A stretch of DNA of 53,720 nt from an uncultured Clostridia bacterium (lineage in GTDB: Bacteria > Bacillota > Clostridia > Christensenellales > Aristaeellaceae), in NCBI GenBank assembly GCA_934643825.1, contig CAKUCW010000016.1:1-53720 (forward strand), written 5' to 3'. Every line of letters starts with the position of its first letter. Positions within the stretch are counted from its first letter, which is position 1. Under the pieces are notes generated by a model that saw only the letters and a program-made list of their open reading frames with translations, did not search any database and was not told the DNA's origin. The position numbers and the translations under genes were made by a program. Positions 7,425 to 15,418 of this stretch are shown piece after piece.

Positions 7425-7436
7425 AGCGTTCACCCT

Positions 7437-8831
7437 CTACGCAATGTGTAAAATCTGGAAGAAGAGGATGTATGCCAGACCGTAGTAGGCGATGACCGCG
7501 ACGAGGTCGTTGACCGTTGTAATCAGCGGACCGGAAGCGACCGCGGGGTCGATGTGGATTTTTTTGAAGATCATTGGAATGGCAGTACCGACGAGGCTGG
7601 AAAGCACCATCGAAACCAGCAGCGCGGCGCCTGCGCAGCCGGAGATGCAGAGCGCATAGGAGAGCGTCTTCCCCTTGAGCAGCCAGACGTACAGCCCGAT
7701 GAACACGAACGCCAGCAACCCCAGCAGAATGCCGCCGGAAAAACCGATGCGCATTTCTTTGAGAATCAGCTCGAATTTCTGCTTGGGCTTGAGCTTTTCA
7801 TCCATCAGAACGCGAATGGTCACCGCCAGCGACTGCGTGCCGACGTTGCCCGCCATATCCAGAATCAGCGACTGGAAGCAGACGATCAGCGCAATCTGCG
7901 AAACGACCGACTCGAACATACCGACCACGCTGGAAACGCCTATGCCCAGAAACAGCAGGATAATCAGCCACGGCATGCGCTTTTTCAGACTGGTTTTCAG
8001 CGGCTCATGAAGATCCTCTTCGCCGGACAGACCACCCAGTTTGGCGTAATCGTCACCCATCGCGTGATCCACGGCTTCGACGATATCGTCTGTCGTGATG
8101 ACGCCGATGACCCGCCGCTTTTCGCCCAGAACGGGAATGTACGCCTCGGAATAACTGCGCAGGCGTTCCAGACAATCCTCGATCTTCGCGTGCGCGGAAA
8201 CGGTAGGAAAGTTTCGGCTGACGAGCGTATCCAGCTCGATGGTATCGCGGGCGACAATCAGGTCTTTCAGATCGATTGCGCCGTAGAAGGAGCCGTCGTC
8301 GTCGCTGACAAAGAGGGTGGTGATGTTGTCGTTCTCTTCCGCCTGCGCAATCAGCGCACGCATCGCCTGCTTGACGCTGAGGTGGCGGCTGATGGAGATG
8401 AAATTGGTCGTCATGGCGCTGCCGATTTCATCCGGCTGATAGGAGCAGATGAGCAGGATATCGTGCTGGGACTCCGGATCGAGCTTCTCGATCAGCGTGT
8501 TTCGCAATTCGGGCGATACGGTTTCCAGCGCGTCAACGGCATCGTCGGCATCCATCGCTTCGACGATGGACGCGGCGTCATCCTGCGGAAGCTCGCGCAG
8601 GTATTTTCCGGCGTCGCCGACGAAAGAAAACACATCACCGACGCGCCCGACGCCCAGCAGACGATACAGGCGCGTGCGCTGATGAACGTCGAGCTGTTCG
8701 AGCGCGGCGGCGATATCCCGTTCGTGGGCATCGGAGAGCGCGATTTGGATCTGCTCATCGGTCCGGTTGCTGTGCATCAGCTTGACGAGCGCGTTGACAC
8801 GCCCCGCCATATCCAAAATTTCTTCGCTCAA
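7437..8831 (-). CDS. mgtE: Magnesium transporter MgtE
   Basis: A homodimeric Mg2+ channel/transporter of the cytoplasmic membrane. The 464-residue protein has the N-terminal superhelical domain, a CBS pair (residues ~130-255, ending VIGVITTDDIVEAVDHAMGDDYAKLGGL), and a C-terminal five-helix domain with DMAGNVGTQSLAVTIRVL and DPAVASGPLITTVNDLVAVIAYYGLA. I take the TTG at 8831, since AGAAGG lies eight bases before it; an in-frame GTG at 8840 overlaps that site. No M-box riboswitch is visible in the 200-bp leader. Confidence 0.93.
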   Translation of the reverse strand: MSEEILDMAGRVNALVKLMHSNRTDEQIQIALSDAHERDIAAALEQLDVHQRTRLYRLLGVGRVGDVFSFVGDAGKYLRELPQDDAASIVEAMDADDAVDALETVSPELRNTLIEKLDPESQHDILLICSYQPDEIGSAMTTNFISISRHLSVKQAMRALIAQAEENDNITTLFVSDDDGSFYGAIDLKDLIVARDTIELDTLVSRNFPTVSAHAKIEDCLERLRSYSEAYIPVLGEKRRVIGVITTDDIVEAVDHAMGDDYAKLGGLSGEEDLHEPLKTSLKKRMPWLIILLFLGIGVSSVVGMFESVVSQIALIVCFQSLILDMAGNVGTQSLAVTIRVLMDEKLKPKQKFELILKEMRIGFSGGILLGLLAFVFIGLYVWLLKGKTLSYALCISGCAGAALLVSMVLSSLVGTAIPMIFKKIHIDPAVASGPLITTVNDLVAVIAYYGLAYILFFQILHIA

Positions 8832-8888
8832 GGGTTTCACCTTCTTTCGCTAATATGAAGACGATGAGGCACCGCCTTCAAACTTCCG

Positions 8889-8909
8889 GCAGGGAATCTT
8901 GCTCCCTGC
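8889..8909. other. Hairpin in the mgtE leader
   Basis: GCAGGGA and TCCCTGC form a perfect 7-bp stem in the region upstream of mgtE. No T-run follows. Role unknown. Confidence 0.4.
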
Positions 8910-8952
8910 ATCCTTCTTTCGCTTTGCGGTGGTTTGAACAAATGATATCCTC

Positions 8953-9027
8953 AGCTATCGCAAAGCGATAGCGTAGTGAAGGGTCAAGGGAACTCAGTTC
9001 CCTTGTGGGGTTTGGGGCAAAGCCCCA
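8953..9027 (+). repeat. Family B interspersed repeat, copy B3
   Basis: Same three-palindrome architecture as B2, with near-identical CAAGGGAACTCAGTTCCC and TTGGGGCAAAGCCCCAA segments. It lies directly after the 3' end of murG. Confidence 0.88.
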
Positions 9028-9039
9028 ATCGTACTTCCC

Positions 9040-10101
9040 TTATTTCCTCTGATACTTGTGAATCTGGTCAAGGACGAGCTGCGTGCCGTCCGCGTCGGGG
9101 AGAGAGGAAAGACGCTGGGTGAGCAGCGCACGGTCTTCCCAAAGCGCGTCGATGGCGGGCGGCAGGGATTCCGCCGTCAGGTCGGCTTGCAGCATCACAT
9201 GCGCCAAACCGCGCTCCTTGAGCGAATTCGCATTGAGCACCTGATCGCCGCGTCCACTGTGATAGGGAATGAGCAGCGCGGGCTTGTGCAGCGCCATCAG
9301 CTCGGAGAGCGAGTTGCTGCCGGCGCGGGAGAGCAGGAGATCCGCACACGCGAACGCATCCGGAAGCTCGTCGGAAAGGTATTCAAACTGTTTATAGCCC
9401 GGCGTTTGCAGCAGGGATTCATCCAGATTGCCCTTGCCGCAGACATGCAGCACGTCAAACTTCTTCGTCAGCGCGGGGAGCGCCTGACGCAGGACGGCGT
9501 TCACGCTCTGTGCGCCCAGCGAGCCGCCGATCATCATCAGCACGGGCTTGCTGCCGTCAAAGCCGGCTAGCTTCAAGCCGCGGGCACGGTCGCCGGAAAA
9601 AATCTGCGCACGAAGGGGCGTGCCGGTCTGCACGCCTTTGGGCGCGAGCAGCTTGGCGCACTCGGGAAAGGTCGTGCAGATGGACTTGGCGAACGGCTTG
9701 CAGAGTTTGTTTGCCAGACCCGGCGTGATATCGCTCTCGTGCATCACGACCGGAACGCCGCAGATTGCCGCGCCGAAGACCACCGGAACACTGACAAATC
9801 CGCCCTTGGAAAAGACAATGTTCGGCTTGAGTTTGCTGATGATGCCGATGCTCTGGAATGCGCCGGCAATGACGCGGAAGGGATCGGTGAAGTTCTTCCA
9901 GTCGAAATAACGGCGCAGTTTTCCGGAGCTGACCGCGTGATAGGTCACGCCCTGCATAGGCTCGATGAGCGTGCGCTCGATGCCGTTTTTTGTACCGATG
10001 TAGTGGATATCCCAGCCTTCCTCGAGAAGATGGGGGATGAGTGCCTGATTGGGGGAAACATGCCCGGCTGTACCGCCGCCGGTAAGGACAATGCGCTTCA
10101 C
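9040..10101 (-). CDS. murG: UDP-GlcNAc:lipid I N-acetylglucosaminyltransferase
   Basis: Makes lipid II from lipid I on the cytoplasmic face of the membrane. The 353-residue GT28 protein has the N-terminal GGGTAGHVSPNQALIPHL, HESDITPGLANKL and C-domain GGSLGAQSVNAVL with the SRAGSNSLSELMALHKPALLIPY donor-site region. The GTG at 10101 is eight bases after AAGGAGG. It is not inside a dcw cluster here but stands alone and divergent from the prs-like gene. Confidence 0.95.
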   Translation of the reverse strand: MKRIVLTGGGTAGHVSPNQALIPHLLEEGWDIHYIGTKNGIERTLIEPMQGVTYHAVSSGKLRRYFDWKNFTDPFRVIAGAFQSIGIISKLKPNIVFSKGGFVSVPVVFGAAICGVPVVMHESDITPGLANKLCKPFAKSICTTFPECAKLLAPKGVQTGTPLRAQIFSGDRARGLKLAGFDGSKPVLMMIGGSLGAQSVNAVLRQALPALTKKFDVLHVCGKGNLDESLLQTPGYKQFEYLSDELPDAFACADLLLSRAGSNSLSELMALHKPALLIPYHSGRGDQVLNANSLKERGLAHVMLQADLTAESLPPAIDALWEDRALLTQRLSSLPDADGTQLVLDQIHKYQRK

Positions 10102-10133
10102 GCAAAGGACCTCCTTAACCTTGATTTCGCCTT

Positions 10134-10162
10134 ATTATACCAAGCGAAAAGCGGAGGGTCAA
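10134..10162 (-). promoter_or_regulatory. Sigma-A promoter of murG
   Basis: On the minus strand, TTGACC (10162-10157) and TATAAT (10139-10134) with a 17-bp spacer. Confidence 0.8.
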
Positions 10163-10299
10163 GCGCACGGACGCATGGAAAAGCGTTAAAAAAACGTTTA
10201 TGTCGTGTAGCATTGCCGTAAAGACGAATGAAAATTGTCATAAGCGGACGAATTTTCCGTTTTGGGCAAAATGTGAAGGATTTCAGGCGTGGTTTGTGT

Positions 10300-10305
10300 T
10301 ATAAT
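10300..10305 (+). promoter_or_regulatory. -10 box of the prs-like gene
   Basis: A perfect TATAAT 58 bp before the start. No good -35 hexamer is seen at the usual distance. Confidence 0.55.
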
Positions 10306-10363
10306 GAAACTGTTTGTTTCCGCAACTGGATAGCTCATCGACACAGTGAAGGGGTTTTCAAGA

Positions 10364-11560
10364 ATGAACGAGAACATCAGCAGCGAGTCGTCCCAGAAGT
10401 TCCCGATGCGGCCGGTCGCACCGCTGGGCGTCATTGCCATGAACGGCTGCGAGGAAATGGGACGCCGCGTCAACGAGTACCTGATGAACTGGCAGGTGGA
10501 TTCTTCCTCCGACCAGAAGCTCCACAGCTTCTACGGCTCGGATAAGAACGGCTTCCTGCTGGAAGCGCACTGCCCGCGTTTCGGAACGGGTGAAGGCAAG
10601 GGCATGATCGCGGATTCCGTCCGCGGCTATGACCTGTTCATCATCTGCGATGTGGGCGCGTATCAGTGCACCTATAAGCTCTACGGACGCGAGATCCCGA
10701 TGACGCCGGACGAACATTACGCCGACCTGAAGCGCATTATTGCAGCTGTCAGCGGCAAGGCGTACCGCATCAACGTCATCATGCCGATGCTTTATGAAGG
10801 CCGTCAGCATCGCCGCACCGCCCGTGAATCCATGGACTGTGCCGTGATGCTTCAGGAGCTGGTCAACATGGGCGTATCGAACATCATCACGTTTGATGCG
10901 CATGACCCGCGTGTCCAGAACGCTATCCCGCTGAGCGGATTTGAGAGCATCATGCCGACCTACCAGATGCTCAAAGCCATGTGCCACACTTACGATGATC
11001 TGCGCATCGATAAGAGCCACATGATGGTCATCTCCCCGGATGAGGGCGCCCTCAACCGCAACATCTATTACAGCTCTGCGATGGGCGTAGACATGGGCAT
11101 GTTCTACAAGCGCCGCGATTACACCCGTGTTGTCAACGGTCGCAACCCGATCGTCGCGCACGAGTATCTGGGCGACAGCGTCGAGGGCAAGGACGTTTTC
11201 GTCGCGGACGACATCATCGCTTCCGGCGACTCCATCCTCGACCTGGCGTACAACCTCAAGAAGCGCAAGGCGAAGCGCGTCTTCGCGGGCGCGACGTTTG
11301 CGTTCTTCACCAGCGGACTGGAAGCGTTCGACAAGGCATACAACGAGGGCATCATCGACCATGTGTTCGCCACGAACCTGACCTATACGCCCAAGGAAGT
11401 GCTGGATCGCCCGTGGTTCAGCCAGGCGGACATGAGCAAGTATATGGCGTTCGTCATTGCGACGCTCAACCACGATCAGTCCCTGAGCTACCTGCTCAAT
11501 CCGTGGAACAGAATCGAGAAGCTGCTCACCAGATATCGTGCGGAGCATCCGAACGACTGA
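10364..11560 (+). CDS. Ribose-phosphate pyrophosphokinase-like protein (long form)
   Basis: A 398-residue member of the PRPP synthetase/phosphoribosyltransferase superfamily. Conserved elements are RRTARESMDCAVMLQELVNMG, FDAHDPRVQNAIP and the PRPP-binding loop VADDIIASGDSILDLA. Standard Prs is about 310-320 residues, so this one is longer, with an extended N-terminal part. PRPP synthesis from ribose 5-phosphate and ATP is the likely activity, but the Prs-type flexible loop is atypical and a regulatory paralogue cannot be excluded. The ATG at 10364 follows GAAGGGG. Confidence 0.82.
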   Translation: MNENISSESSQKFPMRPVAPLGVIAMNGCEEMGRRVNEYLMNWQVDSSSDQKLHSFYGSDKNGFLLEAHCPRFGTGEGKGMIADSVRGYDLFIICDVGAYQCTYKLYGREIPMTPDEHYADLKRIIAAVSGKAYRINVIMPMLYEGRQHRRTARESMDCAVMLQELVNMGVSNIITFDAHDPRVQNAIPLSGFESIMPTYQMLKAMCHTYDDLRIDKSHMMVISPDEGALNRNIYYSSAMGVDMGMFYKRRDYTRVVNGRNPIVAHEYLGDSVEGKDVFVADDIIASGDSILDLAYNLKKRKAKRVFAGATFAFFTSGLEAFDKAYNEGIIDHVFATNLTYTPKEVLDRPWFSQADMSKYMAFVIATLNHDQSLSYLLNPWNRIEKLLTRYRAEHPND

Positions 11561-11599
11561 TGCATGTCAGTCTGATCGACAGATAAGCCTTAACATGTA

Positions 11600-11770
11600 G
11601 GGCTGTCAAGCTAATAACACCGATATTTCAAGAATAAAACGAAGTGTTTGCGCCCGAAGGTTTCCAAAGGGCGAGCGGAAAGCCCTTTGGTGGGGCGATG
11701 GGGCAAAGCCCCATATCCCAAATGCTTAGATGCTTATTTCTTGAAATGTCTGGCTTAAGCTTGACAGCCC
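11600..11770 (+). repeat. Family C element, copy C1: MITE-like with terminal inverted repeats
   Basis: The 171-bp element begins GGGCTGTCAAGCT and ends AGCTTGACAGCCC, a perfect 13-bp terminal inverted repeat. The inverted match continues further in (GATATTTCAAGAA against TTCTTGAAATGTC). The interior has the TGGGGC/GCCCCA palindrome. There is no coding capacity and no clear target duplication. A related, damaged copy lies in inverse orientation at 7122-7283. Confidence 0.8.
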
Positions 11771-11775
11771 TTTTT

Positions 11776-11797
11776 TGCGGGCTGAGCTCGCTCTCAC
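11776..11797 (+). repeat. Family A fragment
   Basis: GCGGGCTGAGCTCGCTCTCAC resembles the palindromic start of family A and directly follows the family C element. The remainder of the element is absent. Confidence 0.55.
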
Positions 11798-11821
11798 TGT
11801 AAAACGAATGTCTGAGGATCA

Positions 11822-11859
11822 AAAAAAGAGGAGCTGCCCGAAAGCAGTTCCTCTTTTTT
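11822..11859. terminator. Terminator of the DUF3048 gene
   Basis: AAGAGGAGCTGC and GCAGTTCCTCTT pair with one G-T wobble; A-runs on one side and T-runs on the other allow use from both strands. Confidence 0.8.
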
Positions 11860-11869
11860 GATATCAATC

Positions 11870-13180
11870 TTAGCCGCCGAAGAAGTTATCCTTCTCGGTC
11901 TCTTCGCCGCCCTCGACGGGAGCCGGGGTCGCGTTGGCGGAAGCCTTCGGGGTACGAGTGGGCTTCGGCGTGCGGGTCGGCTTCGGGGTCGCGGTCGGTT
12001 CCGGCGTTGCCTGCGCGGAAGCGCCTTCGATCGCGGAAGCGGCGCTGACGAGAACGGGCTGGTCGTTGTTCACGATCTGGATGAACGTCTTGCCGACCTT
12101 CATCTCCAGCTCTTCGCCGTTCTCATCGAGGAAGATCATGCGGCTGGCAAGGGACTTCACGTCGTCGCCGGACTTGCCGTCGTGCGTGCGAACCCAGGTG
12201 CCGCGGATGTACTTGCCATTCTGGAAGATTTCGGCAACGCCCTGACCGACAAGCTGAATGACCGGGCGCTGCGGCGCACCGTTGAACCAGCTGACGTCCG
12301 TACGCAGAACGATGACGTTGGCGTATTCGGTCTGCGCACCGTTGAGCGCGTCGTAGTACGGTTCGCCGTTGCGATAGCGCTCATACAGACCGGTCATCTC
12401 GTTATACTGATAGGAGCTGACGTACGCCGGGTTGGTGGTCTTATAGTTGATGGTGATGGAGGACACGTCCGTGCCGCGCTCCAGACCGGTTTCGGTGAAC
12501 TTGAACGGATGCTTGGTCGGCTCATCGGTGAAGAGGGAAGCGACCGCGGGCAGATTGACCTGCACGTTGTGCGGGTTGACGTGATCGCCATCGTTGACGC
12601 GCTCAAAGAGAGAAGAGTAGTTGCGCTCCATGCCCTCGACGAACGGGAACACCCAGCGACCCTTTACGCGGGCATCCTTGTGCAGGGACAGCGCCCAGTC
12701 CACGACGTCAACGGTGGTGTTGGTGTTGTTCGGCCAGGTCTGCCAGCCGTAGAACACCCACGCGCCGCCCCACATCTCGCGCAGGCTGCCCATCGGCACA
12801 CGACCGGAACGAACAGGACCCGCACCGGAGGGGAGCGTACCCATGAAGAGCATGGCGGAACGGGTGGAACCGTCGGACTGGATCGGCATTTCATAGGAAA
12901 TGTCGGCGGACGCCACGCCCCAGTGCGGCAGAGCGTCGGGATGCGCGTCGATATTGACGAGAATCGGATAATAATTGCCGTACCAGTCTTCACCGGTCAG
13001 CGGGTTAATGCCATCCTGTGCCTGGTTTTCTTCCGGCACGTTGACCGTAATCTTTCGTGAAGCAGTAATTCCCTTGGTGGGCAGTTCGAGGTAGTAGGAA
13101 TCCTCAGCAACAGCCGCAGCGCCCGCGCCCAAAACACAAACCATGGCGGCAGCGAGAGCCCATTTGGTCATGCGATGCAA
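11870..13180 (-). CDS. Secreted DUF3048 (YerB-like) protein
   Basis: A 436-residue exported protein with a signal peptide (KWALAAAMVCVLGAGAAAVA, probably cut before EDSYY) and the DUF3048 body (NPLTGEDWYGNYYPILVNID, GPVRSGRVPMG). Bacillus YerB is a lipoprotein, but the Cys here is preceded by Val, a poor lipobox, so signal peptidase I cleavage is more likely. The C-terminus is a Pro/Thr-rich tail (TPKPTRTPKPTRTPK). The TTG at 13180 is seven bases after GGAGG; an ATG three codons later is the alternative. Molecular function is unknown, probably cell-envelope related. Confidence 0.85.
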   Translation of the reverse strand: MHRMTKWALAAAMVCVLGAGAAAVAEDSYYLELPTKGITASRKITVNVPEENQAQDGINPLTGEDWYGNYYPILVNIDAHPDALPHWGVASADISYEMPIQSDGSTRSAMLFMGTLPSGAGPVRSGRVPMGSLREMWGGAWVFYGWQTWPNNTNTTVDVVDWALSLHKDARVKGRWVFPFVEGMERNYSSLFERVNDGDHVNPHNVQVNLPAVASLFTDEPTKHPFKFTETGLERGTDVSSITINYKTTNPAYVSSYQYNEMTGLYERYRNGEPYYDALNGAQTEYANVIVLRTDVSWFNGAPQRPVIQLVGQGVAEIFQNGKYIRGTWVRTHDGKSGDDVKSLASRMIFLDENGEELEMKVGKTFIQIVNNDQPVLVSAASAIEGASAQATPEPTATPKPTRTPKPTRTPKASANATPAPVEGGEETEKDNFFGG

Positions 13181-13218
13181 AGTAACACCTCCAAAAAATG
13201 TTTCACAAGATGCCTCGG

Positions 13219-13266
13219 GTTCAGACGGGGAAAGCAAAAATGCAGCATACCCCGACAGAACTGAAC
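13219..13266 (-). other. Structured 5' leader hairpin of the DUF3048 gene
   Basis: In the minus-strand transcript GTTCAG pairs with CTGAAC and CGGGG with CCCCG, forming one two-part hairpin between promoter and ribosome binding site. It is not a riboswitch class I recognise. Confidence 0.45.
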
Positions 13267-13274
13267 CAACTGAC

Positions 13275-13303
13275 ATAATACAGCAAAAATGGGAATATGG
13301 CAA
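13275..13303 (-). promoter_or_regulatory. Sigma-A promoter of the DUF3048 gene
   Basis: On the minus strand, TTGCCA and TATTAT with a 17-bp spacer, about 95 bp before the start. The remaining intergenic DNA to 13476 is AT-rich with no gene. Confidence 0.65.
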
Positions 13304-13476
13304 GCGTTTATAATAAGAAACTTTAAATTCCGTAACAAATAATGCGAAACTGCGTAAAATATCACAGGGATAATTGCCGTGGGGAAAAAGACGAAACAAA
13401 CGGACGATTTGCAGGAATCAAAATTCAAATGTGCAAACCTTATAGAGAAAAATGAATAAAACAGGCGATTTTACGG

Positions 13477-13505
13477 TTGCAAAACACTTAAAATGGGCGT
13501 ATAAT
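13477..13505 (+). promoter_or_regulatory. Sigma-A promoter of the aminotransferase
   Basis: TTGCAA and TATAAT with a 17-bp spacer, 64 bp before the TTG start. Confidence 0.75.
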
Positions 13506-13569
13506 AACTTTAGAATTCATTTCAGACGGGTTCAATCTGTGCCTGTCCAGTTTTAAGGGGGCGTTTTTC

Positions 13570-14775
13570 TTGTCCTTAGAGCTTTCACGCATGTGTACCG
13601 CTATCGCACCTTCTCCGACGCTGGCGATTGACGCCAAGGCAAAGGAGATGCGCATGAACGGCCGCGACGTGATTTCCTTCAGCGTCGGCGAGCCGGATTT
13701 CGTTACGCCGCAGTATATCCGTACGGCGGCACATGAGGCGCTGGATATGGGGCTGACCAAATACACCCCCGCATCCGGCACGATCGGACTTCGCAAGGCA
13801 ATCTGCGAAAAGCTTCTCCGGGACAATGGGCTTGCGTACACCCCCGAACAGGTCATCGTTTCCAACGGCGCGAAGTTTTCCATCTATGCGTCGCTGGCGG
13901 CGATTGTCAACCCGGGCGATGAGGTGATCATCCCGACGCCGTGCTGGGTGTCCTATCCGGAAATCGTGCGCATTGTCGGCGGCGTTCCGGTGCTGGTCGA
14001 GGGCAAGGCGGAGCGCGGTTTCGTCGTCGATGCCGAAGAAATTGCGCCGTATGTGACCGAGAAGACCAAGGCGCTCATCCTCAATTCGCCGAACAACCCG
14101 AACGGCTGTGTCTGGCAGCGTAAGCAGCTGGAAGACATCGCGAAGCTGGCGGTCGAAAAGGGATTCTATGTCATTTCCGATGAGATTTACGAAAAGCTCA
14201 TCTATGACGGCGAAGAGCATGTTTCCATCGCATCTTTGGGCGAAGAAATCTACAAGCAGACCATCGTCATCAACGGCGTATCCAAATCCTACGCGATGAC
14301 CGGATGGCGCATCGGCTACACGGCGGGTCCGCTGAACGTCATCAAAGCGATGGGCAGCCTGCAAAGCCAGGTCGCCAGCGGCAGCAACTCCATCGCGCAG
14401 TATGCCGCGGAGGAAGCGCTTCGTTCTCCGAAGGGCGCGGCGGAGATCGAGCGGATGCGCAGGGCGTATGACGAGCGCAGACGGCACATCGTCGCTCGCC
14501 TCAATGCGATTGACGGACTGAAATGCGTGATGCCGAAGGGCGCGTTCTATGTCATGGTGGATATGAGTGCGCTGATCGGCAAGCATCTGGGCGACCACGA
14601 GATCACCGGATCGATGGATTTCGCCAGCATGCTGCTTGAGAATGCGGATGTGGCGCTCACGCCGGGCAGCGCGTTCTGCTCGGAAGGCTTCTGCCGCATC
14701 TCCTACGCGACGTCGATGGAAAATATCGACAAGGGCGTGGATCGCATCGAGCATTTTGTCAGGAATCTGGTTTAA
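13570..14775 (+). CDS. PLP-dependent aminotransferase, aspartate aminotransferase type (class I)
   Basis: A 401-residue fold-type I enzyme. It shows FSVGEPDFVTP, YTPASGTIGLR, NSPNNPNGCVW, and the Schiff-base lysine in SKSYAMTGWRIGY (Lys239), with the C-terminal Arg in FCRISYATS binding the substrate carboxylate. This is the subgroup that includes Bacillus/Thermus AspC and some LL-diaminopimelate or prephenate aminotransferases, so substrate is not certain. The TTG at 13570 lies about eight bases after AAGGGGG. A terminator follows. Confidence 0.9.
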   Translation: MSLELSRMCTAIAPSPTLAIDAKAKEMRMNGRDVISFSVGEPDFVTPQYIRTAAHEALDMGLTKYTPASGTIGLRKAICEKLLRDNGLAYTPEQVIVSNGAKFSIYASLAAIVNPGDEVIIPTPCWVSYPEIVRIVGGVPVLVEGKAERGFVVDAEEIAPYVTEKTKALILNSPNNPNGCVWQRKQLEDIAKLAVEKGFYVISDEIYEKLIYDGEEHVSIASLGEEIYKQTIVINGVSKSYAMTGWRIGYTAGPLNVIKAMGSLQSQVASGSNSIAQYAAEEALRSPKGAAEIERMRRAYDERRRHIVARLNAIDGLKCVMPKGAFYVMVDMSALIGKHLGDHEITGSMDFASMLLENADVALTPGSAFCSEGFCRISYATSMENIDKGVDRIEHFVRNLV

Positions 14776-14803
14776 ACCGAAGGATATCAAGCGAATGGAT
14801 TCG

Positions 14804-14846
14804 TGCAGGGAGAGAAGTCGAAAGATTTCAATCCCTGCATTTTTTG
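14804..14846 (+). terminator. Terminator of the aminotransferase gene
   Basis: TGCAGGGA pairs with TCCCTGCA, with an inner GAAGTC/GATTTC helix on a GAAA loop, then six T. The T-run is also the first bases of repeat copy A4. Confidence 0.88.
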
Positions 14847-14937
14847 ACGTATAGGAAATTGCATAAAATCGCTCGCGTGAGCAAGACTTTGATGTGTGGC
14901 GGACTTCGGCGGAAGTGAAGGCGGGCTCAGCCCGCTT
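14841..14937 (-). repeat. Family A interspersed repeat, copy A4
   Basis: Full-length copy in inverse orientation (TATAGGAAATTGCATAAAATC through GGCGGGCTCAGCCCGCTT). It joins the aminotransferase terminator on the left and the family D module on the right. Confidence 0.9.
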
Positions 14938-14948
14938 CAGACTGTAGA

Positions 14949-15055
14949 CAAAAAGCTATTCTCCCCCAAAGGGGGAGAATAGCCCTTTCCGCAAATGAAA
15001 GAATAGCTGAATTTCTTAATTTTGCGATTCAAGCCAAGTTTGCTTATGTCAACAA
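14949..15055 (+). repeat. Family D hairpin module, copy D3
   Basis: A strong hairpin (GCTATTCTCCCCC with GGGGGAGAATAGC) is followed by a conserved tail including GCAAATGAAAGAATAGCTGA and GCTTATGTCAACAAG. The tail is shared in part with D2 (3843) and D4 (46278). Confidence 0.75.
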
Positions 15056-15061
15056 GCTGAG

Positions 15062-15083
15062 GCGGGCTCAGCCCGCTTTTTTG
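15062..15083 (+). terminator. Isolated family A palindrome acting as terminator
   Basis: GGCGGGCTCAGCCCGC followed by six T: only the palindromic end of family A is present, in perfect terminator form, upstream of the pfl promoter. Confidence 0.7.
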
Positions 15084-15141
15084 AACCATAAAGAAGCCGT
15101 GAAAAATCATCTGAGATGGATTTAAAAGCGATGTGCGGGGC

Positions 15142-15170
15142 TTGACATGGGCGCGGATATCGGATAGAAT
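15142..15170 (+). promoter_or_regulatory. Distal promoter of the pfl operon
   Basis: TTGACA and TAGAAT with a 17-bp spacer. It gives a ~245-nt leader. AAGTTAG/CTAACTT (15176-15195) forms a small hairpin just after the expected start site. The leader shows no ZTP or other riboswitch signature that I can recognise. Confidence 0.75.
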
Positions 15171-15338
15171 ACAGAAAGTTAGCTAAAACTAACTTGCATA
15201 CGCCCGCTTGAAACTGCAAAGCCTATGGGCAAGATGCGCCGCATCTGCCGCGCAGAAAAACATGCGCAAAACAAAGCGGGTTTGGAAATCCATGGGGCGA
15301 TAACAAAACATACGACATTTCCTTGGTGACCTCGTCAG

Positions 15339-15367
15339 TTGTCGAAAAATTGATGATATGATAGAAT
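15339..15367 (+). promoter_or_regulatory. Proximal promoter of the pfl operon
   Basis: TTGTCG and TAGAAT with a 17-bp spacer, 52 bp before the pflB start. Confidence 0.5.
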
Positions 15368-15418
15368 GAAAATCGTTTCAGAGATCATCCACGGGAGACA
15401 GATTAAAGGAGAGTTTGC

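Noticed and set aside
7014..7436. Degraded gene between ilvA and mgtE
   Set aside because: The sequence is explained by the family C element, a terminator and repeat B2; no coding remnant could be recognised.
8832..9039. M-box magnesium riboswitch upstream of mgtE
   Set aside because: The leader is too short and largely occupied by repeat B3; no M-box helices are visible.
15171..15418. ZTP (pfl-motif) or cyclic-di-GMP riboswitch upstream of pflB
   Set aside because: The conserved ZTP and GEMM core sequences are absent. A GCAAAGCC stretch alone is not enough.
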